A stretch of DNA of 19,256 nt from an uncultured Acetatifactor sp. (lineage in GTDB: Bacteria; Bacillota; Clostridia; Lachnospirales; Lachnospiraceae): NCBI GenBank assembly GCA_910588225.1, contig CAJUQT010000062.1:1-19256 (forward strand), in the 5' to 3' direction. This document shows positions 1-7,060 of the stretch, one piece after another. A program made the translations under genes and the position numbers. Positions within the stretch are counted from its first letter, which is position 1; each line of letters begins with the position of its first letter. Below the pieces are notes generated by a model that had not been told where the DNA came from, searched no databases, and saw only the letters and a list, made by a program, of their open reading frames with translations.

Positions 1-55
1 GTAGAGCACTTGACTTTTAATCAAGTTGTCTGGGGTTCGAATCCCCAATGTCTCA
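1..55 (+). tRNA. tRNA-Lys(UUU), 5' part cut by window edge
   Basis: This is the 3' three quarters of a tRNA. The anticodon stem is CTTGA/TCAAG (9-13 with 21-25) around the loop CTTTTAA, giving anticodon TTT at 16-18. The T arm is TGGGG, TTCGAAT, CCCCA (31-47). The 3' acceptor strand is 48-54 with discriminator A at 55. No CCA is encoded, since GGAGA follows. The 5' acceptor strand and most of the D arm lie outside the window. Confidence 0.93.
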
Positions 56-61
56 GGAGAG

Positions 62-96
62 AAAATACCAGGAAAACTAGAGTTTCCTGGTATTTT
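62..96 (+). terminator. Rho-independent terminator after tRNA-Lys
   Basis: A perfect 14-bp stem (62-75 with 83-96) closes a 7-base loop, and the 3' arm ends in TATTTT followed by GTTG. The A-run/T-run symmetry would let it act on either strand. It starts seven bases past the tRNA end and lies 31 bases before the MATE start codon, so the MATE gene must be read either by leak-through or from a promoter not recognised here. Confidence 0.85.
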
Positions 97-127
97 GTTG
101 CGTGGAGAAGTGAAGGAGAAAATACAA

Positions 128-1510
128 ATGCAGAAAGAAGACAGGAAACAGACAGAGAATAAAATGGGTGTCATGCCCATAGACAGACTTCTGATATCCA
201 TGTCACTGCCTATGATGATATCTATGTTGGTGCAGGCGCTCTACAATATCGTGGACAGCATTTTCGTGTCCAGAATCAACGAATATGCGCTCAGGGCGGT
301 CTCCCTGGCATTCCCCATACAGAGCCTGATGATTGCCGTATCCGTGGGAACCGCAGTGGGTATCAATGCCTTTTTGTCCAGGACTCTGGGGGAAAAGGAA
401 TTCGAGAAAGCCAATATCATAGCAGTGAATGGAATATTTATTGAACTGCTGAGTTATGTGGTATTTGCATTGATTGGTATTTTTGCCAGCAGACCTTTCT
501 TTGCCAGCCAGACCAGCATTGCGGAGGTCCGTGAATATGGGACCACTTATCTGACCGTTTGTTGTACTGCGGGAATTGGAATTTTTATGCAGACTGCTTT
601 TGAACGGCTGCTGCAGTCCACAGGGAAGACCATGTATGCCATGATATCCCAGGTGGTCGGGGCTGTGACCAATCTGATGTTGGACCCAATTCTGATATTT
701 GGATTATTCGGATTACCTCGCATGGGAGTGGCCGGGGCGGCTGCGGCCACAGTGTTGGGACAGATGGTAGCGGCCGCATGTGCGATTGTGTTTAATGTGA
801 AATTTAATAAGGAGCTTCGGCTGTCCTTTCAGGGCTTTCGACCGAATGCAAATTTAATCGCCAATATATATAAAGTAGGAATTCCCTCTATTATTATGCA
901 GGCTATTGGTTCTGTTATGACTTATGGCATGAATCTGATTCTGGAGGCATTCGGTGCGGCACAGACTGTATTCGGCATTTATTTCAAGCTGCAGAGTTTC
1001 ATTTTCATGCCTATATTTGGCTTGAACAACGGTATGGTTCCCATTATTGCCTACAATTTCGGCGCGGGCAGCCGGGAGCGTGTTGTGAAAACCATGAAGA
1101 GCAGTGTCAGATATGCGGTATGCATTATGCTGGTGGGACTGGCGGTCATGCAGCTGATACCAGGGCGGCTGATTGGCTTGTTTGATACGGGTGACACGGC
1201 GGAACTGCTCATAATCGGTGTCCCGGCGCTTCGGATTATCTGTCTGAGCTTTTGTTTTGCAGGTTATTGCATTGTGGTGGGAAGCGTGTTTCAGGCGCTG
1301 GGAAATGGTGTGTACAGCATGATTGTCTCCATTGCAAGGCAGTTGTGTGTACTCCTGCCTGTGGCATGGCTGTTTTCCTTGAGCGGGAACGTGAATCTGA
1401 TTTGGTGGGCCTTCCCCATAGCCGAGCTGGTCAGCCTGGGGATGAGCACCTTTTTCCTGGTACGGATTCATAAAAATATTATCCGGTATATTGGGACGGA
1501 CAGGCATTAG
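128..1510 (+). CDS. MATE family efflux transporter
   Basis: A 460-residue integral membrane protein with about twelve hydrophobic segments in two homologous halves, typical of MATE (NorM/DinF-like) transporters, which export drugs or organic cations using Na+ or H+ gradients. The first helix region carries SLPMMISMLVQALYNIVDS, a MATE family signature, and the length fits the family. I start it at ATG 128 because AAGGAG lies 9 bases upstream (113-118). The frame stays open further upstream, but only through the terminator and into the tRNA, which is not credible. No good promoter is visible between the tRNA-Lys terminator and the start. The gene sits alone between two tRNA genes. Substrate cannot be predicted. 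Confidence 0.95.
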   Translation: MQKEDRKQTENKMGVMPIDRLLISMSLPMMISMLVQALYNIVDSIFVSRINEYALRAVSLAFPIQSLMIAVSVGTAVGINAFLSRTLGEKEFEKANIIAVNGIFIELLSYVVFALIGIFASRPFFASQTSIAEVREYGTTYLTVCCTAGIGIFMQTAFERLLQSTGKTMYAMISQVVGAVTNLMLDPILIFGLFGLPRMGVAGAAAATVLGQMVAAACAIVFNVKFNKELRLSFQGFRPNANLIANIYKVGIPSIIMQAIGSVMTYGMNLILEAFGAAQTVFGIYFKLQSFIFMPIFGLNNGMVPIIAYNFGAGSRERVVKTMKSSVRYAVCIMLVGLAVMQLIPGRLIGLFDTGDTAELLIIGVPALRIICLSFCFAGYCIVVGSVFQALGNGVYSMIVSIARQLCVLLPVAWLFSLSGNVNLIWWAFPIAELVSLGMSTFFLVRIHKNIIRYIGTDRH

Positions 1511-1544
1511 AAGAAGGGCTGAGCTGAATCCCAAATTTCGTTTC

Positions 1545-1574
1545 TTGACAAAAAGTGGACTGAAAGAGTATAAT
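1545..1574 (+). promoter_or_regulatory. Vegetative promoter of tRNA-Leu
   Basis: Perfect TTGACA (1545-1550), an 18-bp spacer and perfect TATAAT (1569-1574), with the tRNA beginning 40 bases after the -10 box. The consensus strength suits a stable RNA gene. Confidence 0.88.
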
Positions 1575-1613
1575 AAAAACGTTCTGCTGCAGTAACGCAA
1601 AAGAATTGAGAAA

Positions 1614-1693
1614 GCGGATATGGCGGAATTGGCAGACGCGCCAGATTTAGGTTCTGGTGGGAGACCGTGCAGGTTCGAGTCCTGTTATCCGCA
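1614..1693 (+). tRNA. tRNA-Leu(UAG)
   Basis: A complete 80-base class II tRNA with a long variable arm. The acceptor strands GCGGATA (1614-1620) and TATCCGC (1686-1692) pair perfectly, with discriminator A at 1693. The anticodon stem is CCAGA/TCTGG (1641-1645 with 1653-1657), and the loop TTTAGGT gives anticodon TAG (1648-1650), which reads CUN leucine codons. The T loop is TTCGAGT. CCA is not encoded. Confidence 0.96.
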
Positions 1694-1702
1694 GTAAAAA
1701 GC

Positions 1703-1734
1703 GACAATTTTCGAGAGAAAATTGTCATTTTTTC
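1703..1734 (+). terminator. Rho-independent terminator after tRNA-Leu
   Basis: The stem GACAATTTTC/GAAAATTGTC (10 bp, perfect) closes a GAGA loop and is followed by ATTTTTTC. It starts 10 bases past the tRNA. It may also end any transcript from the MATE gene, which has no separate terminator. Confidence 0.88.
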
Positions 1735-1804
1735 TATACACCTGCCGATACTGATTTCGCCTTGAAAAAGTCAGGAGTAAGAGGAATACAGGCAGAAATA
1801 TAAC

Positions 1805-1832
1805 TTTGCAATTGAGATGCTGCGTTTATAAA
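1805..1832 (+). promoter_or_regulatory. Possible promoter of first ankyrin gene
   Basis: TTTGCA (1805-1810, 4 of 6 to consensus), 16-bp spacer, TATAAA (1827-1832, 5 of 6). It is the best match in the 200 bases between the tRNA-Leu terminator and the gene, and would give a leader of about 100 bases. The support is weak. Confidence 0.35.
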
Positions 1833-1937
1833 TTGAAAAAGATTTGAGCCGGAAGAAACGATATTATGAAATATGGATTTCAGTTGAGGTGAAATAAAGC
1901 CGGAGCTGTACCTGAAAATTCACGGGAAGGAGAGAGT

Positions 1938-3212
1938 ATGTTTAACAATTATGGGATGGAGGACTACGAGATTCTGGAAAGTGCGGAAGAAGTCTGCAAC
2001 GGAAAGCTGATTCTCTCTCTGGAGGACCTGAGTTTTCTGCTGAACAGGACCATTGACCTTACTTTTCATCAGAAGGTGGAAGACAGGCTCATTCTGGGAA
2101 TCCTCAGGGAGCAGATTTCCGCGGCGGACCTGGATGACGACGATGAGGCGGAGGTCATTTTTGAAGCAATTGTCCGAATCCAGCGGGGGAAAATGGATGA
2201 GCCGGCACAGGCGCTGGACATTGCGGCGGAGAGCGGCATCAGCTTTACGGAGACTCGATATTTTAATGAGACGGCGGAGAATCTCAGGGATTATCTTCTG
2301 AGTAAGACATTCAGTGCAGAGATTGTGAAGAGAATGATTCGGCTGGGAATTGACATAAATCAACCTCTGCTGAATGGATGTACGCCGGCTTACATAGCGG
2401 CGGACAGAGCGTTTCAGCCGAAAAGCTCATGGGAAGAGAAGGGTCAGGAGGAAGAGCTGGCGAAAGCGGCGGCATTTTTCAGCAGAGAGTCCATGGAGGC
2501 GCTGAATGCACATGGCACTTCCGCAGTGCACAGAGCCATCAGAAATCATCATGTGAAAATGCTTCAGGTGATGACAGCGGCAGGGATTGACGTGAATCTT
2601 TCGGAAGATTATCCGGCGGTTACAGGCTTTTCACTTCTGCATACGGCGTGTCTGTACGGGTATCCTGAAATTGTGTCCATATTGACAGAGGCGGGAGCCG
2701 ATGACACGAGGCTGTCCGGGAAGGAAGAATCGCCGGCACATACAGCTCTTTTTTGCCATTATGTGACAGGCTCAAAACGGCTGACGATAGAGGAAAGGGC
2801 AGCTCTGATAAAGGCATTGAAACATATTGATGTACCGGGAAAAGACGGAAGAACGCCAATGATGACAGCGCTGACCAGCAGCGATTACGATATCCGGCGG
2901 AACCTTCCGCCAGTTTTCCTAGAAAAGGGGGCGGATGTCAACCACAGAGACAATGACGGAAATACACCGCTGATATTAGGCGGGGATATTGATATGGTGA
3001 AAGCTCTGGTAGAGGCAGGGGCGGATGTGAACGCCAGAAACAGTAATGGAGATACGCCTCTCCATCGGGCGCTGGAGGAGGGAAGAATTCGGGAAGCAAA
3101 GTATCTGCTCAGAAAAGGGGCGGATTACAATGTGCTGAACAACAGTCAGGTCACACCGATTCAGATTGCAGTGGAAAAGGGAATGGATGAGGTTTTGCAA
3201 TTGATGGAATGA
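1938..3212 (+). CDS. Ankyrin-repeat protein, paralog 1
   Basis: A 424-residue protein with no signal peptide or membrane segment, so probably cytoplasmic. Residues 1 to about 125 form a helical N-terminal region without ankyrin signature, containing an acidic patch (DLDDDDEAEVIFEA, 64-77). Degenerate ankyrin repeats follow from about 128. The clearest are at 229-258, 302-336, 340-368 and 370-399, with the diagnostic NGDTPLHRAL and GADVNAR motifs. Ankyrin repeats bind other proteins; the partner is unknown. AAGGAG lies five bases before ATG 1938. The next gene downstream is a full-length paralog sharing the same N-terminal region. Pairs of repeat proteins of this kind can be immunity or regulatory proteins, but no toxin gene is nearby, so function stays open. 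Confidence 0.9.
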   Translation: MFNNYGMEDYEILESAEEVCNGKLILSLEDLSFLLNRTIDLTFHQKVEDRLILGILREQISAADLDDDDEAEVIFEAIVRIQRGKMDEPAQALDIAAESGISFTETRYFNETAENLRDYLLSKTFSAEIVKRMIRLGIDINQPLLNGCTPAYIAADRAFQPKSSWEEKGQEEELAKAAAFFSRESMEALNAHGTSAVHRAIRNHHVKMLQVMTAAGIDVNLSEDYPAVTGFSLLHTACLYGYPEIVSILTEAGADDTRLSGKEESPAHTALFCHYVTGSKRLTIEERAALIKALKHIDVPGKDGRTPMMTALTSSDYDIRRNLPPVFLEKGADVNHRDNDGNTPLILGGDIDMVKALVEAGADVNARNSNGDTPLHRALEEGRIREAKYLLRKGADYNVLNNSQVTPIQIAVEKGMDEVLQLME

Positions 3213-3237
3213 CAGGCTGTCTGAGAGACATTATAAA
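3209..3237 (+). promoter_or_regulatory. Possible promoter of second ankyrin gene
   Basis: ATGACA (3209-3214), 17-bp spacer, TATAAA (3232-3237); each box matches consensus at 5 of 6. The -35 overlaps the stop codon of the first ankyrin gene. It would start transcription near 3244, about 20 bases before the second gene, leaving just room for its ribosome site. The second gene may therefore be expressed independently of the first. Confidence 0.45.
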
Positions 3238-3264
3238 ATTAAAGGTTTAAGGAGGAACGGAAAA

Positions 3265-4560
3265 ATGGTATATGATGCGGAGGAATACAGAAAAAAGCGG
3301 CCGTTGGTGCTTGCGGGAGAGTTGAGAGCATCTGTGAATGATCTGTGGATCATGCTGTATGATCTGATAGGTACTTCTTTCATAGATCTGAAAGAAGAGA
3401 AGAATCAGAAGACGTTGGAAGATGCTGTGACACTGTTTCAAATGCTTCTGTCAGCGGCAGATACAGACGATGATGAGGAGATGGATATCATTTTTGAAGC
3501 GCTGGAGAATATGCTGCACAGGGAGGCGCCGGTGAAGCGGGTTCTTGAGATGCTGCACGAAGCTGATATCAGCTTTACCGAATTGCGCTACCACAACAGA
3601 GAACTTACAGATATAAGGGATTATCTTCTGAAAAACTGCTTCAGCCTGGAACTGGCGGAAACGATGGTATATCTGGGCGTGGACTTAAACGAACCCCTGA
3701 TTAAGGGTAGAACCCCGGCTTTTATCCTGGCATATGAGAGAAATTTTGAAGGTGCAGGGGGGTGGAACAGCTATCAGAACGAGTTAGATGAAGCTTATGC
3801 GAAACTGGTGGAGACAGTCTTCAGTGTGGAGTCCATGGAGACATTGGACGCAGAGGGAAGTTCCGCCGCTCATTGGGCAGTCAGACAATACAAATACAGA
3901 ATGTTGTCGGCTATGCTGAAAAAAGGTGTGAATGTCAATCTGACGCAGGATCAGCCCAGTGTGGCGGGAACCACACTTCTGCATATTGCATGTGAATATG
4001 GTTTCCCAGAGATGGTGCGGTTACTGATGGAGGCGGGAGCCGATGATACGCTTCAAAATGAGAGAGAGGAAACCGCCGCACATATGACGGTTTCGCGCAA
4101 TGTGCGTTACAAGACTATCAGTGCGGAGACAAGAGTGGAAATGATAAAGCTGCTGGAACATGTGGATATTCCGGGGAAAAAAGGTATAACGCCTCTTATG
4201 GCAGCACAGGACTATGACCTGCATGCTTCCTACATTCTGACACCGGTTTTTATCGAAAAGGGGGCGGATGTCAATCGAACCGATAACGCAGGGAATACTG
4301 CACTGCTTCTGCATGCCATATGGTACTGCGACAAAGCGGTGGTGAAGGCCATGGTGAATGCGGGATATGAGATCAATGCCAGAAATAAAGACGGGAATAC
4401 GATACTTCATTATGCCATTAAGAATAAAAGCAGCGAGGCGGCAAGATATCTGCTGAAAAAGGGCGCGGATTATACTATAGTAAATGAAAAGCAAATCACG
4501 CCCCTGCAGATGGCTGTGGAAAACGGCCTGGAAGAAGTGCTGCCTCTGATGGGTGTGTGA
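3265..4560 (+). CDS. Ankyrin-repeat protein, paralog 2
   Basis: A 431-residue cytoplasmic-type protein collinear with the preceding one along its whole length. Shared landmarks are the acidic patch (DTDDDEEMDIIFEAL, 66-80), ISFTELRYH near 102, RDYLLK near 118, then ankyrin repeats from about 129 to the C-terminus. The clearest repeats are at 236-262, 307-338, 342-373 and 377-407, with GADVN and DGNTILHYAI. AAGGAGG (3249-3255) sits nine bases before ATG 3265. The spacing of 52 bases from the first gene allows co-transcription, but a promoter-like sequence is also present there. The stop codon is only 3 bp from the stop of the opposing CYTH gene. Function is unknown; protein binding is what the family supports. 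Confidence 0.9.
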   Translation: MVYDAEEYRKKRPLVLAGELRASVNDLWIMLYDLIGTSFIDLKEEKNQKTLEDAVTLFQMLLSAADTDDDEEMDIIFEALENMLHREAPVKRVLEMLHEADISFTELRYHNRELTDIRDYLLKNCFSLELAETMVYLGVDLNEPLIKGRTPAFILAYERNFEGAGGWNSYQNELDEAYAKLVETVFSVESMETLDAEGSSAAHWAVRQYKYRMLSAMLKKGVNVNLTQDQPSVAGTTLLHIACEYGFPEMVRLLMEAGADDTLQNEREETAAHMTVSRNVRYKTISAETRVEMIKLLEHVDIPGKKGITPLMAAQDYDLHASYILTPVFIEKGADVNRTDNAGNTALLLHAIWYCDKAVVKAMVNAGYEINARNKDGNTILHYAIKNKSSEAARYLLKKGADYTIVNEKQITPLQMAVENGLEEVLPLMGV

Positions 4561-4563
4561 TTC

Positions 4564-5070
4564 TCATGAGGATACAGAGGCCTGCAGCGCCATATAGGAA
4601 TTATGATACTCTTTCCGATAGGTTACATCTTCGTCAAACCATTCGGGAGGAATGAAGACTTCCGCGGCTTCCCTGCTGCCGAATTCCACTTCAGCCAGAA
4701 TTAAGGGGGCAAAGGGCGGGTCGAACACGTCCAGCTCAATGGTCAGGCTGTAGTCTGTGGGAGGGCTGGGAAGCCCCTTTTTCTCCTGAAAAGCGGGATT
4801 GGGCAGGGGGATGAGATAACGCTTTTTGGAGATAATTCTTCCGTCCGCCTTTTCCCGCAGATGATAATATGCTTCCTGGTTCAGTGGAAGATTTGCCTCT
4901 TCTCTCTCCATCATGCCGTCGCCTTTATAGGTAAGATAGTATTCGTCGTCTTCCTTGCGGACACGGACTACGGGTGAGGTATTCAGATAGGCCTGCTCTA
5001 TGTGATGAAAAGGGTAACTATCCAGATTAGAAGGCAGTTCTTTGATCGTAAATTTTCGTTCTATTTCCAT
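4564..5070 (-). CDS. CYTH domain protein (triphosphate tunnel enzyme family)
   Basis: A 168-residue protein opening with EIERKF, the ExExK signature of the CYTH superfamily (E2, E4, K6). Further family features are the basic pair R36/R38 in VVRVRK, K49 in YLTYKG, the acidic strand SLTIELDVF and LAEVEF near the end. CYTH proteins form an eight-stranded tunnel that binds triphosphates with divalent metal. Members include inorganic triphosphatase, thiamine triphosphatase and class IV adenylate cyclase. A small stand-alone bacterial member is most likely a triphosphatase, but substrate cannot be read from the sequence. AGGAGA lies ten bases before the ATG. It has its own promoter at 5168-5196 and converges tightly on the second ankyrin gene. 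Confidence 0.88.
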   Translation of the reverse strand: MEIERKFTIKELPSNLDSYPFHHIEQAYLNTSPVVRVRKEDDEYYLTYKGDGMMEREEANLPLNQEAYYHLREKADGRIISKKRYLIPLPNPAFQEKKGLPSPPTDYSLTIELDVFDPPFAPLILAEVEFGSREAAEVFIPPEWFDEDVTYRKEYHNSYMALQASVSS

Positions 5071-5167
5071 AATCTCTGTCTCTCCTGTATTATAGTATAT
5101 GACGTCGGAAGACCGGAATTCTTAATTTTTGTGAGAAACTGCAGGCAGGTATCTGCCTTTCGCAGAC

Positions 5168-5196
5168 ATTATACCATACTTCCTCCGAAATCCAAA
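5168..5196 (-). promoter_or_regulatory. Promoter of CYTH gene
   Basis: On the minus strand: -35 TTTGGA (5191-5196), 17-bp spacer, and an extended -10 TGGTATAAT with the core at 5168-5173. This gives a leader of about 90 bases. A second TATAAT lies next to the ribosome site, around 5090, but has no -35 and would leave almost no leader. Confidence 0.6.
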
Positions 5197-5203
5197 GCGG
5201 TAA

Positions 5204-5232
5204 TTGAAATATTTGCGGGAAACATGTATACT
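5204..5232 (+). promoter_or_regulatory. Promoter of DJ-1 / fcl unit
   Basis: TTGAAA (5204-5209), 17-bp spacer, TATACT (5227-5232), both 5 of 6 to consensus. Transcription would start near 5239, giving a leader of about 155 bases that contains the 20-codon ORF. Its -35 is only seven bases from the -35 of the opposing CYTH promoter. Confidence 0.7.
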
Positions 5233-5304
5233 GTCTTTACATGTATTGTAAAAGAACTTCCCTTTCGGAATTTCTGTCAGCTTGTAGAAAATGGAGGAAA
5301 AACC

Positions 5305-5367
5305 ATGGATTTCATTGACCTTCTTATGGAAGAATGGAATAAATGCTGCGGATATTTTTCCGAATAG
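5305..5367 (+). CDS. Possible 20-residue small protein or leader peptide
   Basis: A short ORF (MDFIDLLMEE, then WNKCCGYFSE, stop) preceded by GGAGG at 5293-5297, seven bases from ATG. This is a better ribosome site than that of the DJ-1 gene 25 bases downstream. It lies inside the leader of the predicted transcript. It could be a regulatory leader peptide, a genuine small protein, or chance. No obvious terminator or alternative hairpin follows it, and the two adjacent cysteines are its only distinctive residues. I recognise no family. Confidence 0.35.
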   Translation: MDFIDLLMEEWNKCCGYFSE

Positions 5368-5392
5368 AGAGAAGAAAGAGAGGAATAAGCAG

Positions 5393-5956
5393 ATGAAAAA
5401 AATAGCAGTATTCTTTGGAGAAGGCTACGAGGAGATCGAAGCGCTGACAGTGGTGGATATCTGCCGCAGATGCGGCCTGGAAGTGAGCATGATTTCCATT
5501 ACGGGAGAAGGCATGGTCAGGGGCTCCCACGGAATCAATGTGCAGATGGACAGAACTTTTTCCGAAGCGGAATTCGAAACGTATGATATGCTGGTGCTGC
5601 CGGGCGGTATGCCGGGAACGAAGAACCTGGAGGCCCACGAGGAGCTGATGGCGCAGGTGGACGCATTTTATGCGGCGGGAAAATATATCGGCGCTATCTG
5701 TGCGGCTCCCAGCATTTTCGGACACCGGGGTATTCTGAAGGGAAGAAATGCCTGCAGTTATCCCGGCTTTGAGAGTCATCTGGAAGGAGCAGAGGTTACG
5801 GCCGGCCCGGTGGAGATCTCGGATCATGTGGTCACTTCCCGGGGAATGGGAACGGCCATTGACTTTGCGCTGGCCATTGCAGGAATTTTCTGCGGAGAGG
5901 AAAAGGCTGCGGAGATGGCGGAGTCCATTGTATACGGGGGGAACCGGAAGAGATGA
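5393..5956 (+). CDS. DJ-1/PfpI (YajL-like) family protein
   Basis: A 187-residue protein of the DJ-1/ThiJ/PfpI superfamily. Family marks are the N-terminal glutamate motif GYEEIEALT (E14), LPGGMPGT near 69, and the nucleophile elbow GAICAAPSIF with Cys103. VTSRGMGTAIDFAL follows near the C-terminus. Close relatives (YajL, human DJ-1) act in oxidative or carbonyl stress and have been described as chaperones or protein/glyoxal deglycases, which remains debated. ATG 5393 is chosen because GAGG lies nine bases upstream. An in-frame ATG at 5291 has no ribosome site, and it sits on the ribosome site of the small ORF. The stop overlaps the start of fcl (ATGA), so the two are translationally coupled. 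Confidence 0.92.
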   Translation: MKKIAVFFGEGYEEIEALTVVDICRRCGLEVSMISITGEGMVRGSHGINVQMDRTFSEAEFETYDMLVLPGGMPGTKNLEAHEELMAQVDAFYAAGKYIGAICAAPSIFGHRGILKGRNACSYPGFESHLEGAEVTAGPVEISDHVVTSRGMGTAIDFALAIAGIFCGEEKAAEMAESIVYGGNRKR

Positions 5957-6897
5957 TGGAAAAAGATGCGAAAATCTATGTGGCCGGTCACCGGGGGATG
6001 GTGGGAAGCGCCATCTGCCGCGCGCTGGAGAGAAATGGATATGGAAATCTTGTGACCAGAACACACAGCGAACTGAATCTGTGCAGACAGGATCAGGTGG
6101 AGGCGTTTTTTGCCCGGGAGAAGCCGGACTATGTATTTCTGGCGGCGGCAAAAGTGGGCGGCATACTGGCGAACAGTGAGGCCTTGGCTGATTTTATGTA
6201 TGACAATATGACCCTGGAGATGAACGTGATTCACTCTGCCTGGAAAAACGGGTGCAGGAAGCTGCTTTTCCTGGGCAGCAGCTGCATCTATCCCCGGATG
6301 GCGCCTCAGCCCATGAAGGAGAGCTGCCTGCTGACCGGGGAGCTGGAGAAGACCAACGAGGCCTATGCGCTGGCGAAGATTTCCGGACTGAAATACTGTG
6401 AGTTCCTGAATCGTCAGTATGGGACGGACTATATCAGTGTGATGCCTACCAATCTCTACGGGCCCAACGATAATTATCATCCTACCCACAGCCATGTGCT
6501 TCCGGCTCTGATACGCCGGTTTCATGAGGCGAAAATGGCAAAGGCGGAAGAAGTGGTGTGCTGGGGAACGGGCGCTCCTTTGCGGGAGTTCCTTTATGTG
6601 GATGATCTGGCGGATGCCTGTGTCTGGCTGATGAACACTTACAGCGGGAACGAAACTGTGAATCTGGGAACCGGGAAAGAGCTGACAATAAAGGAACTGG
6701 CGGAAATGGTTGCCAGGGCGGTGGGGTATGAAGGAAAGATCAGCTGGGATACCTCCAAACCGGACGGAACACCCAGAAAACTGCTGGATGTAAGCAAGCT
6801 GGAGAGCCTGGGCTATCATTATACCACAGAGCTGGAGGACGGGATTCGGCTGGCGTATCAGGATTTCCTGGAAAATCCCATGCGGGCGGAGCGGTGA
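5953..6897 (+). CDS. fcl: GDP-L-fucose synthase
   Basis: A 314-residue extended short-chain dehydrogenase/reductase that converts GDP-4-keto-6-deoxy-D-mannose to GDP-L-fucose by epimerisation at C3 and C5 and NADPH-dependent reduction at C4. Visible are the nucleotide motif GHRGMVG (12-18), GSSCIYP with Ser110 and Cys111, the catalytic YxxxK (Tyr138, Lys142), and NDNYHPTHSHVLPALIRRF with His181, all matching the E. coli Fcl/WcaG pattern. Length is usual. It starts in the ATGA overlap with the DJ-1 gene. An adjacent in-frame ATG at 5956 is possible. The product would feed fucosylated surface glycans. GDP-mannose 4,6-dehydratase (gmd), which makes the substrate, is not in the window, and no terminator follows the gene. 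Confidence 0.95.
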   Translation: MMEKDAKIYVAGHRGMVGSAICRALERNGYGNLVTRTHSELNLCRQDQVEAFFAREKPDYVFLAAAKVGGILANSEALADFMYDNMTLEMNVIHSAWKNGCRKLLFLGSSCIYPRMAPQPMKESCLLTGELEKTNEAYALAKISGLKYCEFLNRQYGTDYISVMPTNLYGPNDNYHPTHSHVLPALIRRFHEAKMAKAEEVVCWGTGAPLREFLYVDDLADACVWLMNTYSGNETVNLGTGKELTIKELAEMVARAVGYEGKISWDTSKPDGTPRKLLDVSKLESLGYHYTTELEDGIRLAYQDFLENPMRAER

Positions 6898-7060
6898 CGG
6901 AAATCTCACCTGCGGAGCTGGTCTTGAACAGCCTGCATGGCCTGGGACGTAAAGGAAGAAGTGAGGACAGGGCAGACCTGAGCCGGAGCGGAAGGAATGG
7001 TTCGAATTACTGAGGAGAAGGAACCGGAGACAATAAAAGGTTGGAGGGCGGCGAACTCAC

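Larger units (their letters stand above)
5071..5392. other. Divergent control region, CYTH / DJ-1 genes
   Basis: These 322 bases hold the back-to-back promoters of the leftward CYTH gene and the rightward DJ-1 unit, and the possible 20-codon ORF. A longer rightward frame running through the region from 5002 starts inside the CYTH gene on the other strand and has no ribosome site or recognisable protein features, so I do not call it. Confidence 0.6.

Noticed and set aside
26..127. Upstream in-frame extension of the MATE protein
   Set aside because: It would translate tRNA-Lys sequence and the terminator hairpin. ATG 128 has a proper ribosome site.
854..1600. Minus-strand frame of 248 codons opposite the MATE gene
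   Set aside because: It is antisense to a convincing membrane transporter, with low-complexity His/Gln-rich translation and no ribosome site.
5002..5367. Plus-strand frame of 121 codons through the CYTH/DJ-1 region
   Set aside because: It starts inside the CYTH gene on the opposite strand and spans both divergent promoters. Only its last 20 codons have a ribosome site, and those are reported separately.
5824..6909. Long minus-strand open frame (361 codons) opposite fcl
   Set aside because: It lies fully antisense to a gene with clear catalytic motifs and has no ribosome site or recognisable domain. High third-position G+C in fcl explains the open antisense frame.
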